From assembly GCA_037127255.1 (NCBI GenBank), contig JBANSL010000008.1:1574896-1638895 (forward strand): a DNA stretch of 64,000 bases, read 5' to 3'. Of this stretch, positions 10,600 to 21,154 are shown in pieces; the stretch's first letter is position 1; each line of letters starts with the position of its first letter. The notes beneath the pieces were generated by a model. That model was not told the DNA's origin. It did no database searches and was given only the letters and a program-made list of their open reading frames with translations. The translations under genes and the position numbers were made by a program. The DNA is from Persicaria tinctoria (taxonomy: Eukaryota; Streptophyta; Magnoliopsida; Caryophyllales; Polygonaceae).

Positions 10600-13028
10600 G
10601 CCAAAAAAAGAACGCGCTAGCGCGTGTTGTTCTTTTTCCCCCTTTCTGTTCGTCGTTCTCGAGTGTTCATGTTGCTTGTGTTGGGTCGGCCTCAGCAACC
10701 CCCTCTTCTCCCGCCGGCCCAGCTCTAGCCTCCGCACCAACACCTCCGCCGGTACCCACACCCCTATTCTTACTCTGTGCCTTCGATTCAGCCTCTCTTT
10801 CATTTGATGCTCAGCAGAGGTCTCACCTTCTTTCGCCTCCGATCCACACCAACACCTACGCCTCCTTCGCCCACAACCGGACCTCCATATCCCTTCGTGG
10901 CCGTCTTGTCCTTCTTTCCCCCAGATTCTCGTTTTTTATTGAATTTCTTCCTTTTTTCAAAAGCCCCAATTTCTAGGGTTTCCCTGTTTTTGTGTTTTCG
11001 GATTTGTTCGATTTCTTTTTTTGTGTGTTTCTTTGTTCGATTTTGTTCGGTTCTTGTTCGTTTTGTTCTTTTTCTTCTTGGTTTGGTTCTGTTTTTCCCT
11101 CCTCGGGCTGTTTTCGTTTCTTTGTTGTTCAATTTCTTGCTTTTTTCGTTTCTTGGGTTTTGTTTTGTTTTGTTTCGTTTGTCTTGCTTCTCTTTTTTGG
11201 CGAGTGTCTTTCGATTTCGATTGTCTTGCTGATTTATTTGTTTCGGCTTGCTTTCTTGTGGAGTTGCTTCCTTTTGGAAGGTTTTTTCGGGTTTTTTTAT
11301 CCCCTTCTCTTTCTGTTGTTTTCCTCTTTGGCAAGGTTGTTTTCCTCTAGGTTTTCTGCCCCTTCTCCTTTTTTCTTTTTTGAGGTTTGGTTCTGGGTTT
11401 TTCTTTGCCTTGCCTTTTGTCTGAGCTTTGTTGTTCTTGGTTTTGTTTTTGTCTGAGTTTTGGGTTTCTTTAGGTTTTGTTTTTCATTCGGTTTTAGCTT
11501 CGGGTTTGTTTCTTTCTCCCCTTCTGGTTGAATGCTTCTCTTTGTTTCGTTCTTGTTGCTCCGATTTACTTCTCTTTGTTTTTCCTTTGATTCTGCTTTG
11601 TTCTTGTTCTTTTTCCTGTCTTGGTTTGCTTCTTGCCGTCGTTGTTGCTTTGTTGCTCTTTGTTTTTGGTTTTAGTCTTTAGCCTTTTTCTTTCTGTTTC
11701 TGCCTTTGTTTTGGTTTTCTTGGTTTTTTGTTTTGTTGTTTCTTTGGGGAAAGAAGGGTAGCGAGATGCCCTCCTACAAATCCCAATCTAATACATGATG
11801 CTCCACCATCGACAGTAGCCACAACCACCTCCAAGACAAACACCTACATATCCTTACAACACTACTGATTACACCAACACGTTTAAGTCGGAGACCAATG
11901 GAGAGTTCACTCTTAACTCCAGCACCAAAACAAGTATTAATCGGAGAACAACGGAGAGCTTGCTCTCGACTCCAACACCAATACGACAAGTATTAATTGG
12001 AGAACAACTGAGAGCTTGCTCTCGACTCCAACACCATAATGACAAGCAGCAATCGGAGAACAACTGAGAGCTTGCTCTTGACTCCAACACCTTCCTATGA
12101 AACCAAGCTTTTTCTGATCACTTGGAAAAAAAGAACAAAGAAAAAATAGAAGAAAAAAAAGAGAAAAAAAAGAAAAAGAGAGAGGCTTTGCTAGCCTTTG
12201 ATGGAGTTCATCTCCATAATTCGGGCCACCTTTGCCCTAGCTGTCGCTGGCTCTCCGGTCAGCTGCTGGTTACCTCACTCCTCCCACCACATGTGCATCC
12301 GCCCCCATAGCTGCCCGTGTAACTTTGGGCCCTAGCTCGGGCTCCTTCATCTCGTTTTCATCTTGAACCAGTTTATTGTTGAACCACGTTCCAATTTCTT
12401 TCTCTCCCCTCTTTGTCTGCCCTTGGCGTGCAACGGCTAATTTCATCTTGCATGCCAAGGTCTTACTTAGGAAAGAAAAAACTACATTTTTGGGATAACC
12501 TCCATGCAATTAAGAATGAGATTACCTCCCTTTTTAAACACTTGATTAACCTTCCTTAAAATTTTATGGGATAACCTCCCTCTCTCTTTCTTTGGACTAC
12601 CCCCTACTCGAACTTTCCCGTCACAAGGATTTTGGCCCCGACTTTTTCTAGAGTGTTTGTCTGCTTATTACTAGTGATGGTTCTTATTTAAGCTTTGTGG
12701 TGTTTTCTTTTGCCGCCGCGCGAGAGATCGTGGACGTGATCGAGACCTGACGGCTCGCTTCCGGCCGAGTCGAAATCTGAGGTCTCCACTTTTGTTCCCC
12801 AGGGTCTCCCTGAGTTATCTCTACCAACTGACAGAAGAAATGTCTCGCATTGCCCTGGTTCCAAATCCGTTCGCCCTCGCTAGTTTCGACTCCGACTCTC
12901 TAGTTGTTCGTGGTTGTCTTATCTTTGTTGACTTGGTTGTATTTTGGTTCCTTCATATCTGCCTGTCCGTTGCCGTTCTTTCGGCCTCTCGTCTCACCGG
13001 GCCTGTCCGGTGAGTCGAATTCTTTCCG

Positions 13029-13059
<31 letters not shown>
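10600..13059 (+). mobile_element. 2.46-kb retroposon with 27-A tail and 17-bp TSD, no recognisable protein
   Basis: The 17-mer GTACACCATCTCAAGGA is present at 10583-10599 and at 13060-13076. The second copy directly follows an uninterrupted run of 27 A (13033-13059). This is a clear signature of poly(A)-primed retroposition on the plus strand. The body is more GC-rich than its surroundings, with a long pyrimidine-rich part (10850-11750) that looks like a plant 5' leader or intron, and a tandem array at 11890-12091. Frames here are Phe/Leu/Ser strings from the T-rich DNA, and none shows gag, endonuclease, RT or RNase H motifs. It could be a non-autonomous LINE derivative or a retrocopy of a long non-coding RNA. 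Confidence 0.82.
11890..12091. repeat. Tandem repeat, about 56-bp unit, nearly four copies
   Basis: Units start near 11890, 11943, 11999 and 12055. Each contains GGAGAACAACNGAGAGCTTGC followed by CTCGACTCCAACACC. The first copy is the most diverged and the last is cut after CCAACACC. The array lies inside the retroposon. Confidence 0.8.
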
Positions 13060-13060
<1 letters not shown>

Positions 13061-13190
13061 TACACCATCTCAAGGACTTGTTGTCTTCAGTGGCAAAGGG
13101 AGACAAAACAAACTTGACTGAATATGAAGGACTTGTCAATTTCGAATGTCGGTACTGATTGTACAGTTGGAGAGATAATCACCGTCCTAA

Positions 13191-14044
13191 GGCCATGTTT
13201 ATCAAGGGATGCTAGGGATACTAAAAATACTAATATTTTATTCTTCTCTCTCCGCCACATCCTCCTAACATCTCATTCTCATTTTTTCCACTTTATCAGT
13301 AGCATATCTAGTATCTCAAATTTCATCTTTTCTTATCAATTCAATTTACAATTATACCCTTCTCTTATAATTATTTTCATCCTTTCCTACTAAATTAATT
13401 ACGATTATACCTCTCTCGACTAATTTTCTGAAATATATATTAATTTATCTATAACATATGTTATTATAATTTATTTCAAAACAAAAATATATATTCTTCA
13501 ATTAATAATCATTACTTTTTTTTTGGTGCAAATTGATAATTATACATAATTGTTGTCAACGGAAAATCATTTTTTTTAATATTTGGTCGAACATATTCAA
13601 ATTTGAGGTCTATATGTAGAGAAAAATGAATCTAGTGTAGTGATTATTTTTTATTTTTTATTTTTTCACATTATCATAGTCAAAATTTGCATTTTGTAAA
13701 TTTAATTTCCAATTGGTAGGACAAATCGTATCCGTTGGTTGCTGATGAATCCAAGCCATCCGTGAGGTACCCACTCCCTTCTTGACAAGTGTCCCATTCT
13801 TTTTCAGCCCTTTGATGCCATCTTCCCATTTCACACTGCGTTTGCTTCATTTTTACGTCCAAACACTGCGTTTTGATCTCACTGATCCGAAATAAAAAGA
13901 GGAGATCTGACACGCCATAATTGATAGGGATACTATCTCGGATACCACCAGTAGTATCGATTGGCATCGATACCAACAATTTCAAGAATAAAAAATCATA
14001 TTTCTTTGCCCAAGTATCCCTAGTACCTCCCGTTAAACTTGCCC
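13191..14044. mobile_element. PIF/Harbinger-like MITE, 854 bp
   Basis: The left end GGCCATGTTTATCAAGGGAT and the inverted right end (AAACTTGCCC at 14035-14044) form a roughly 32-bp TIR with about three quarters identity. TAA flanks both sides (13188-13190, 14045-14047). A minus frame of 101 codons inside shows no transposase motif. Confidence 0.7.
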
Positions 14045-14142
14045 TAATAACATGACCTTATTCATAATATATATGTATAAAACTTGTAAATAAATAAGAC
14101 TGAAAATTCAAAATATTTTGACTTGCCTACCTAATATAAGTA

Positions 14143-14367
14143 CTCCCTCCGTTCCAAAATAGATGGTCTTTTGTTTTTCGACACGTTTTTTAAGGAGCGA
14201 AAAACTCTACAAATTATTATTTTTTTAATTAAAATTTTAATACTATTTGATACTTATTATGAAATTATATAAAAAAAATTAATTAAAAAATAATATTTCA
14301 TAAAGTTTTTCGCTCCTTAAAAAGCGTGCTATAAAGTAAAAGACCATGTATTTTGGAACGGATGGAG
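14143..14367. mobile_element. Stowaway MITE 1
   Basis: It starts CTCCCTCCGTTCCAAAATA and ends with the inverse (ATTTTGGAACGGATGGAG). TA dinucleotides flank it at 14141-14142 and 14368-14369. Long internal complementarity would fold into one hairpin. Confidence 0.88.
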
Positions 14368-14376
14368 TATTAAATA

Positions 14377-14611
14377 CTCCATCCGTTCCATAATACATGT
14401 CCTTTTCCTTTTAACCACGCTTTTTAATAAGCGGAAAACTCTATAAAATATAATTTTTTTAATTGATTTTTTTATATGATATGATACTTATTACTAATGA
14501 GTATCATATTATATAAAAAAATTAATTAAAAAAATAATATTTTATAGAGTTTTTCGCTCATTAAAAAGCGTGTCAAAAAGGAAAAGGACATGTATTATGA
14601 AACGGAGTGAG
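14377..14611. mobile_element. Stowaway MITE 2
   Basis: It starts CTCCATCCGTTCCATAATAC and ends ATTATGAAACGGAGTGAG, with TA flanks at 14375-14376 and 14612-14613. It begins 7 bp after the previous Stowaway; the two differ in their inner sequence. Confidence 0.88.
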
Positions 14612-14623
14612 TATATCGAAGAA

Positions 14624-15317
14624 TAGACCTGGGCAAACGCGGGCCGGCCCGCCCGGCCCGGCCCGCCCGCCCGCGGAGTTGGACAGGCTTTGGTAGAGGG
14701 AAAAGCCCATGCGGGCTGCTAAGCCCGGCCCGCGCCCGCAGCGGGTATGGGATCGGGAAGCCAAATATTCCCGTTACGGGCCGCTAGACCCGTAGCGAGT
14801 ACCCGCTATTTTTTAATTTATTAAAACACATATATATATAATCAATAATATTAAATATTAATTTTTATAAGAAAAAAATCTATACCCTAAACCTAAATCA
14901 CTAATTAGACATTACAAAATAAAAATAAATAATATATATGTATAAACTCACGTACAGAAACTTTTTTTTTTTGTGAACAAAAATTATATACACACATACT
15001 GATTTTGGTTATGTGCTATGCATGTCCATCCGAATGTCAGAATGTGTATATATATTAAGTTATTAACTATGTAGCTTACAGTGTTTATATATATTAGACA
15101 GTGCAATTTTTTTTTTTTTTTTTTTTTAAAATGTACACAATTATGGTTAGGTTTGCGGGTGCCCGCGGGTAGCCCGCGTCCGCAATAGCGGACAGGCTTG
15201 GACATGACATTCAACCCGTTAAGCGGGCTTAGCCCGGTCCGCGCCCGCAAAAACGGGACAATATTTTGGATAAAGCCCGTCCCAAGCCCGGCCCGCGCCC
15301 GCATTTGCCCAGGTCTA
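14624..15317. mobile_element. hAT-type non-autonomous element, 694 bp, perfect 8-bp TSD
   Basis: TIRs TAGACCTGGGCAAA and TTTGCCCAGGTCTA are perfect inverses. TCGAAGAA flanks both ends (14616-14623, 15318-15325), the 8-bp duplication expected of hAT transposases. Subterminal parts are packed with GGCCCG/CGGGCC words while the middle is AT-rich; such subterminal repeats are usual transposase-binding sites in hAT elements. No transposase is encoded. Confidence 0.9.
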
Positions 15318-15533
15318 TCGAAGAAGTCTTGTACCATTAACAACCAAACAACTAAAATTACACGTATGAAACATTTCATAAGAACACACGCCTGCCCAAC
15401 CCCATCACTACACTTGTGACTTGACATCACTCTACTAGTGTAATTAATAAGTTAATCATTAAATCATATTTATTGTAAATCATCCTTAGATTACGTACAC
15501 AAATCTTAGTGCTCATAAATTCCGTCGCACACT

Positions 15534-16445
15534 CTAACGGCGACCTCCTCCCCCGGCTCCGAACCCCCCTCCGGCCCCGTAACCACCACCGGCGCCACCT
15601 CCAAGACCACCACCACCACCTCCGCCAAACCCGCCTCCGCCACCGCCACCTAGTCCGCCTCCGCCACCTACTCCTCCTCCGGCTCCAAAACCTCCCCCAG
15701 CCCCAGCTCCGCCGCCAATCCCGCCTCCTCCTCCGCCTCCAAATCCCCCTCCGCCACCGCCACCGAGACCCCCTCCAGCTCCGGCGCCACCACCAAACCC
15801 TCCACCAGCTCCTCCCCCTGCTCCACCACCCAAACCTCCTCCGCCACCACCTCCTAACCCTCCACCTCCACCGGCCCCACCCCCAAGCCCCCCTCCTGCA
15901 CCGCCACCGGCACCAAATCCACCTCCCGCCCCACCGCCTAAACCTCCACCTCCGCCTCCTCCCAATCCTCCACCTCCACCGGCACCGCCGCCTAGACCCC
16001 CACCCGCCCCAGCACCACCGCCGGCCCCAAAGCCACCTCCCGCCCCACCACCCAACCCCCCACCTCCGCCAGCCCCACCACCTAAACCACCTCCCCCACC
16101 CAACCCTCCGCCACCGCCAAGCCCACCTCCTCCCCCTAGCCCGCCGCCACCGCCAAGGCCACCTCCTCCCCCAAGCCCGCCGCCTCCACCAGGCCCGAAC
16201 CCAGGACCCTTACCAAAATGATGCCCGAACCCTGGCTTGCCGTAAATGCCATGGCCAAAGTGAGGCTTTGGCCCAAACGGCCGCGGCCCGTAACCGAACT
16301 TCGGCCTCGGACCGAAGTGGGGTTTCGGCCCGAAGAAGTGCCGGTCGTCCTCGTACGAATCCCCGCTCACGCACACAAGCAATGCGGTTAAAACAAGAGG
16401 AAGAAGAACAACTAGCTGCACAATAAGTTGATGTGTCTTTGTCAT
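15534..16445 (-). CDS. Glycine-rich secreted protein (cell-wall GRP type), 303 aa
   Basis: Single exon. I start at 16445 (MTKTHQLIVQLVVLLPLVLT) because this gives a classic signal peptide that ends around CVSG (residue 28) and lies about 65 bp after a TATA box. The in-frame upstream extension has no such feature. Residues 29-85 are FGPKP/HFG/KFG repeats (Pro, His, Lys). Residues 86-300 are a low-complexity array built from GGGGGLGG, GGGAGGG and GGFGAGGG, and the protein ends GGGRR. Plant GRPs of this class are structural proteins of the wall, often in vascular tissue. The sequence shows export and the repeat; the wall role is inferred. A long plus-strand frame over the same DNA is its antisense shadow. 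Confidence 0.85.
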   Translation of the reverse strand: MTKTHQLIVQLVVLLPLVLTALLVCVSGDSYEDDRHFFGPKPHFGPRPKFGYGPRPFGPKPHFGHGIYGKPGFGHHFGKGPGFGPGGGGGLGGGGGLGGGGGLGGGGGLGGGGGLGGGGGLGGGAGGGGGLGGGAGGGFGAGGGAGAGGGLGGGAGGGGGLGGGGGGGLGGGAGGGFGAGGGAGGGLGGGAGGGGGLGGGGGGGLGGGAGGGAGGGFGGGAGAGGGLGGGGGGGFGGGGGGGIGGGAGAGGGFGAGGGVGGGGGLGGGGGGGFGGGGGGGLGGGAGGGYGAGGGFGAGGGGRR

Positions 16446-16507
16446 TTTCGAATTTCGATCAGCGTCGGTTAATGAGTGTGGAATTGAACGAAATGGATAT
16501 TGCCCGT

Positions 16508-16515
16508 ATTTATAC
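16508..16515 (-). promoter_or_regulatory. TATA box of the glycine-rich protein gene
   Basis: TATAAATA on the minus strand, 63-70 bp before the chosen ATG. This would leave a short 5' UTR of about 30-40 nt. Confidence 0.6.
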
Positions 16516-16947
16516 CCGTTAAGTGAATTGGTAAAGAGATAAAAAAAAAAGGATCCATGGATTGAGCCACAATTAATTGCAGGCTCATCTGTCAATACGT
16601 GGGAGAGTAAATGTACGTAGTCTCCTCAACTGCCATTGGTTGCTCTCTCTTGCTGACCCAATTTATTTTTTCAACTGCCCCGTATGTAATGTTCATATAA
16701 GTCATAAGCTCTGATCCATGATCCATGCATGCTTTTAACTTTTCGATCGATCAATTCTAAACCACACATTTCATTTTATGCGATTAAAATGTCTTTTTTT
16801 GTTTCCTAACTCCGGATCGTAAACTTCTCGAACACATCGATCTCCAATAATTAGTTATGACATATTGTTAAGATTCTTAAAATCTCAGTATCAAAATAAC
16901 CATTATTACTTGATAAAAAAAATATATTATTTTAATCTCTTTATTTT
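16516..16947. other. Upstream region of the GRP gene
   Basis: Promoter-proximal DNA of the minus-strand GRP gene, containing paired ATGCATGC and GATCGATC words (16720-16755). No gene seen. Confidence 0.5.
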
Positions 16948-17600
16948 TTCGAGTAGGAAAACGTGAGAGTCCGGCTCTCATCTATAAATAACAACCGAGC
17001 TACTCAGAAACCAAACGGGGAGTAGCTCTCCCCATAACATCTTCATCAATAAGAAAAGCAACATTTAAAGGCGGAAATGAAATAGTATGTACACCAATAA
17101 GATAAGTATAGGCAAGAGCCGCGAGGGAGTCAGCGACCGAGTTCGCTTCCCCGAAGACGTGCCTCAACTGGGTCTCCCAGTCTCGACTGAGCAATTGCTC
17201 CGACACTGTTACCAGGCTAGAAAGTGGATGATGGTTCGCAACGCCCTTCCGAAGCAAGGTGATTGCGGTCATAGAGTCCGACTCGACAATCACCTGATTA
17301 TGCCCTGCCTCCCGGCCACACCAAACGGATCCCATCCAAGAGCCCCCAAAGCTCAGCTACCGGCACCGTACAACACCCAATGTGTCGAACATAGCCGGCC
17401 AGCCAGTGCCCATCAGCATACCACAGGACTCCGCCCGCGCCAGCACTCCCATCAGGCACAACCGAGCCATCGGTATTCACTTTAATCCAGCCCGCACTCG
17501 GTTTCTCCCACGTGATCTCCGTCCTACGCTTCGATCTCGACGACTAGCGTCTTGGCACCAAGGCGTTGCCAAGCAGTGGCGTACTCTAGCGCAATTTGCT
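16948..17600 (-). pseudogene. LINE 3' fragment with broken RNase H domain
   Basis: On the minus strand, from about 17510 down: ITWEKPSAGWIKVNTDGS, GAGGVLW, VAELWGLLDGI, then after a frame change near 17318, VIVESDSMTAITLL and FGEANSVADSLAALAY. This is the plant LINE (RVT_3) RNase H order with D, E, D, D present, ending RLVSE and stop at 17000. An A-rich stretch (CGAAAAAATAAA on the minus strand, near 16950) is a likely tail remnant. The single frameshift makes it a pseudogene. I found no clear target duplication. Confidence 0.8.
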
Positions 17601-17779
17601 TAAAGACGGATCAAACGAACTCAAATTGGATTTGACCCGATCTAATAACCATGTTAAATATTTTGAAAATAAGTTAGACTGGGATGTATTAAATATTTAA
17701 ATGAGAGTTGTATAATATTTTTTTTTGGCAGCCAAAAGCTTAAACACCAACCTACATATACATCTCGCAATATCTTATA

Positions 17780-18021
17780 CTCCCTCCGGTCGAAAATATT
17801 TAATTTTTGACTTTTATGCACGTAGTTTTCGGAGCTAAAAACTATATAAAATCTTTTTTATTTTGATTAATTTTTTTCATAGTTTAATATTTATTAGTAA
17901 TAACTAATGAGTATTAAACTGTGAAAAACAATTAATTAAAATATTAATATTTTATATAGTTTTTAGCTCCTTAAAACACGTGCAAAAAGTGAAAACATCA
18001 AATATTTCCGATCGGATGTAG
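17780..18021. mobile_element. Stowaway MITE 3
   Basis: It starts CTCCCTCCGGTCGAAAATAT and ends with the inverse (ATATTTCCGATCGGATGTAG), with TA at 17778-17779 and 18022-18023. Internal arms GAGCTAAAAACTATATAAA and their complement match. Confidence 0.85.
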
Positions 18022-18075
18022 TATTTCAATTATTATTTTTACTACATATAATTCCAACCTACATATACATCTCGC

Positions 18076-18147
18076 AATTTAATAGCATAAAAGGTTTAAC
18101 GATGCTACCTTAATTTAATAGCATAAAAGGTTTAACGATGCTACCTT
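18076..18147. repeat. 36-bp unit, two perfect tandem copies
   Basis: The unit starting AATTTAATAGCATAAAAGG occupies 18076-18111 and repeats exactly at 18112-18147. Confidence 0.85.
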
Positions 18148-20040
18148 AAGATTATTAAAAAATCACCTCTCTATAAGACTATAACTAATTAATTAACTAT
18201 CGATGTTTTGAATGGAGCAAGGTACGTAGCAAACTCTCGTCGTTTATAAGTTTTGGACTATCCGACGATGCCACTTGTATTGATTACCATACGAAGGCGC
18301 GCAGTAGGATTTTGGTGAAACCGGCAATAAAGTCAACGCGCGCAATATTTAAACCAAGTTTTTTTTTTTTTTTGTCAACTTTAAAAATCAGGAGGAAGTT
18401 TCGTCGGTTCCACAAACTAGGTAATCGATGTGCTGCATGGCTAGCTTCATGTATAATGCACACTGACATAATTAGTATATTTCCACTTTTCCAGCTTGTG
18501 AATGTGTATACTTTTGTATAATGGTAGTAGCTAGCTAGTGCTCGATCATTTACGTCGAGAATTTAATTCCGGCAGCTAGCGCGTACATGCAATTGATCGA
18601 TCACCCACCTTCACTATCCCAACTACCTTGGGTACAAACTTTTACATGCAGTATTAATTACTCTCCTTCGATCAACTCGAACCAACAAATTGTTTTGATT
18701 CCGGAAGCTATATTACTTTGATTTTGCAATATTGTTTGATTGAGTAACGTTACTAGTATAGCCAAATCGCTACGCCAAAGTCAGATCGAGACTTTTATAT
18801 CTAAAAAATATAAGTACTTTTAGACATTTGCATACAAATTATGAAAATGATAAATTTATTTCATTTATACCCTTCATTAATTTGTCAAAATCCTAATCAA
18901 CTAATAAAATTTGAGTAAAAAGTAAAAAAGTAACAATTCTCATATCCCAATACCTCGAAAACTGAAAATGACTTATATTTTCAAACAAAGATCTAAGTCT
19001 AAAATGACCTATATTTCTGAATGGAGAGAGTAATTAGGATGAATTTTGAGGCAAAAAAATAATGAAGGAATTCCTTATCGCCTCAAAATTCATAGTAAAT
19101 TAGACTTCTTGCAATGTATTGTTTCGAAAATCTTTTTACTCATCTACTCGATGTGAGGTTTAGGGTTAGATTGTTAAAATCGTCTGGATTGAAATTGAAG
19201 AGGCTGGGATGGAAGGTTGAAGATTGTGGAACATTCTATCGTATATATCTTGAATATAATAAGAATGTTGGAATGAAATGATTTATAAGTGATTTAAGTT
19301 TATCCATATCACAAAAGTCGTTTATTTTTTTTATTTTTAAGTGACAGACCGGACCTGAGAAGACATGATGGTATGGGATGCCATCTATTAAAACCTCGCG
19401 TTTCATAAGTGGTATCAAAGCCGACTTCGGACTCAAATATGCTATGACAATATATGTATGTGTAAATATCGAGTTTCAAATCAATCATGCTCCACCATGG
19501 TCACCTCTGTCAAGATTGTTGTTGTGTACGTATGTTCATTCTAACTCTCAACCGTACGTGATAAGTGATAATGATCGAGAATTCCTCTACAAGAATGAGA
19601 ATGACAAAGGTCCAAAGATGTTTTTTCACCTTCGTACAAAAATGGGCCTTTTAAGGTTTACCATCCTTACCATCCTTGTTGGGAGGTGACTTGATCCTCG
19701 ATTCAGTTTTTTCATTGTACAAGTGAATTAAAGGATCATCCATCAACCGACAAATCCATTGTGGGACTCTTACCCTTTTTTTTCTTTTACTAATTTTAAT
19801 TTTTTTTATTTGTACTTACACTCACAAGTCACAAAAGATAGGGAGAACCCCACAAAATGCTTAAAAAGTTTTTAAGAGCATCCCAACAACTTTCTTATAA
19901 CAAGAATTTTTAGATTTATAGAGATTAAACGTTTTTTTTTTCCCAAACAAATTATCCATACCATTCTCCAAAATATGGATGCAACAGGAAAAATATAGTA
20001 TAGATTCTCCAAAGCAACATTCTCAAAAACTAAAAGTTCC
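18148..20040. other. Intergenic, decayed repeats, no gene
   Basis: Short frames only. TGGTATCAAAGCC at 19412-19424 resembles the tRNA-Met primer site of LTR elements, but I could not find LTRs around it. A GAGCATCCCAACAAC word near 19877 looks like the left end of a MITE whose right end is not evident. A half Stowaway-like end (GAATGGAGAGAGTA) lies at 19019-19032. Confidence 0.45.
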
Positions 20041-20538
20041 TCTAAATCTTTGAAATGGGAGGCCGGAGGCGGAGGGATCTTCCGGGACTCTAACGGCAAG
20101 TTCCTAAGAGCGTACACATTCCAATGCGGAGTCTGCTCCGCGCTCACGGCTGAAGTTCTGGCGGTTTACCATGGGATCAAGATGGCTACTGATTTGGGGG
20201 TTTCTCGGCTGATCATATAAACGGATTCGGCAACAGTGTGCAGGTTACTTAATGAAAGACACAACACCCCCCATTCCGAGTACCATTTGATTAACTAGTG
20301 CCTAAAACGCCTTGACGAGCCATCATGGGTGGTTAAGATCCATCTGGTGCGAAGGAAAGTGAACACTGCGGCTGATTCTTTAGCCAATTGGGCACTTACT
20401 CTATCTAGTGTCTTTGCTGAGCATTTTAGTGCGCCTAGCAACTTAGGCCTGGAGTCTTCATCTGTATGCCAAATTGGAGTATCCCACTAATTTCTTCAAT
20501 TCAATAATAAGCCATCATTTGAAGCCAAAAAAAAAAAA
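20041..20538 (+). pseudogene. LINE 3' fragment, RNase H remnant with poly(A)
   Basis: Plus-strand reading gives GGGIFRDSNGKFLRAYTF, TAEVLAVYHGIKMATDLGV, then a stop in place of the residue before TDSATVCRLL, another stop, then VRRKVNTAADSLANWAL, which is the RNase H core of a plant LINE. A run of 12 A (20527-20538) closes it. In-frame stops at about 20218 and 20297 show it is dead. It is the third RNase H-only fragment in the window, and its sequence differs from the other two. Confidence 0.8.
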
Positions 20539-20747
20539 GTAAAAATAATTTAAAGAATATATTTGTTTGTTTTCATATTTTGGAAATTTTTTAGAAAAGG
20601 GCTTTTTTGTCTCCGACCTTGTCCCTCAAACCTGTAAGCTCTCACAAAACTTCTATGTTCTTTAATTTTGTAATTAATTTATTTATTTATATATTTTTTT
20701 TCTTTTTATCTAAGGCTTGCGATTTGTGAGGGGTAGAGGATGGAGAT

Positions 20748-20845
20748 AACCATTTCGAAATGACTCACTGAAAATGACTTATGACTAGTACCCATGGGTC
20801 CTCGGTTCGAATCCCGAAATCACCTCTATATATTTACCAATTCAA
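20748..20845 (+). mobile_element. Short tRNA-derived SINE, copy 1 (98 bp), 16-bp TSD
   Basis: GGTAGAGGATGGAGAT lies at 20732-20747 and again at 20846-20861. Between them is a 98-bp unit with a pol III box A-like TGACTCACTGA (20761-20771) and a perfect box B GGTTCGAATCC (20804-20814). The 43-bp spacing is the same as in tRNA genes. ATTTCG (20752-20757) can pair with CGAAAT (20815-20820). The 3' end is TTTACCAATTCA with no poly(A) or poly(T). A second copy is at 60958-61054. Confidence 0.88.
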
Positions 20846-21154
20846 GGTAGAGGATGGAGATGGGAGGGGGGCACAATTGAGGACAGATTACTTACTCAGA
20901 GGCGTCTATATGCCACAAATTTGACATGGCTTTCGAAGCTTATCGGTTTTCCGAGCATCTCAAACTCAACTAGGCCCAAATAGAATAGCACTTGGGTCAG
21001 TTTTTGTACGTTAAAGGCCCATCCCATATACGATGAGCATATCACAATTCGAAAAGTCCAAATGTTAACTTTTTTTTTTCTCGTGTATGTTTTTTTTAAC
21101 ACGGGTACCGATGTTATCAACTAGTTCTCAGTTCTTAAAAGGGCCTTAATTTAT

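Noticed and set aside
10777..11682. Several overlapping plus frames rich in Phe, Leu and Ser
   Set aside because: They come from the T-rich part of the retroposon; no domain, no consistent start, and stops appear at random.
15509..16426. Long plus-strand frame (305 codons), Arg/His/Leu/Pro-rich
   Set aside because: Exact antisense of the glycine-rich repeat. The composition follows from complementing GGN codons, with no motif and no promoter.
19412..19424. TGGTATCAAAGCC, like an LTR primer site
   Set aside because: No LTR pair, purine tract or gag frame found around it; may be a decayed relic or chance.
20748..20845. Possible functional tRNA gene (box B GGTTCGAATCC)
   Set aside because: No proper acceptor and T stems and no 3' terminator. 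Target duplications show it is a SINE copy.
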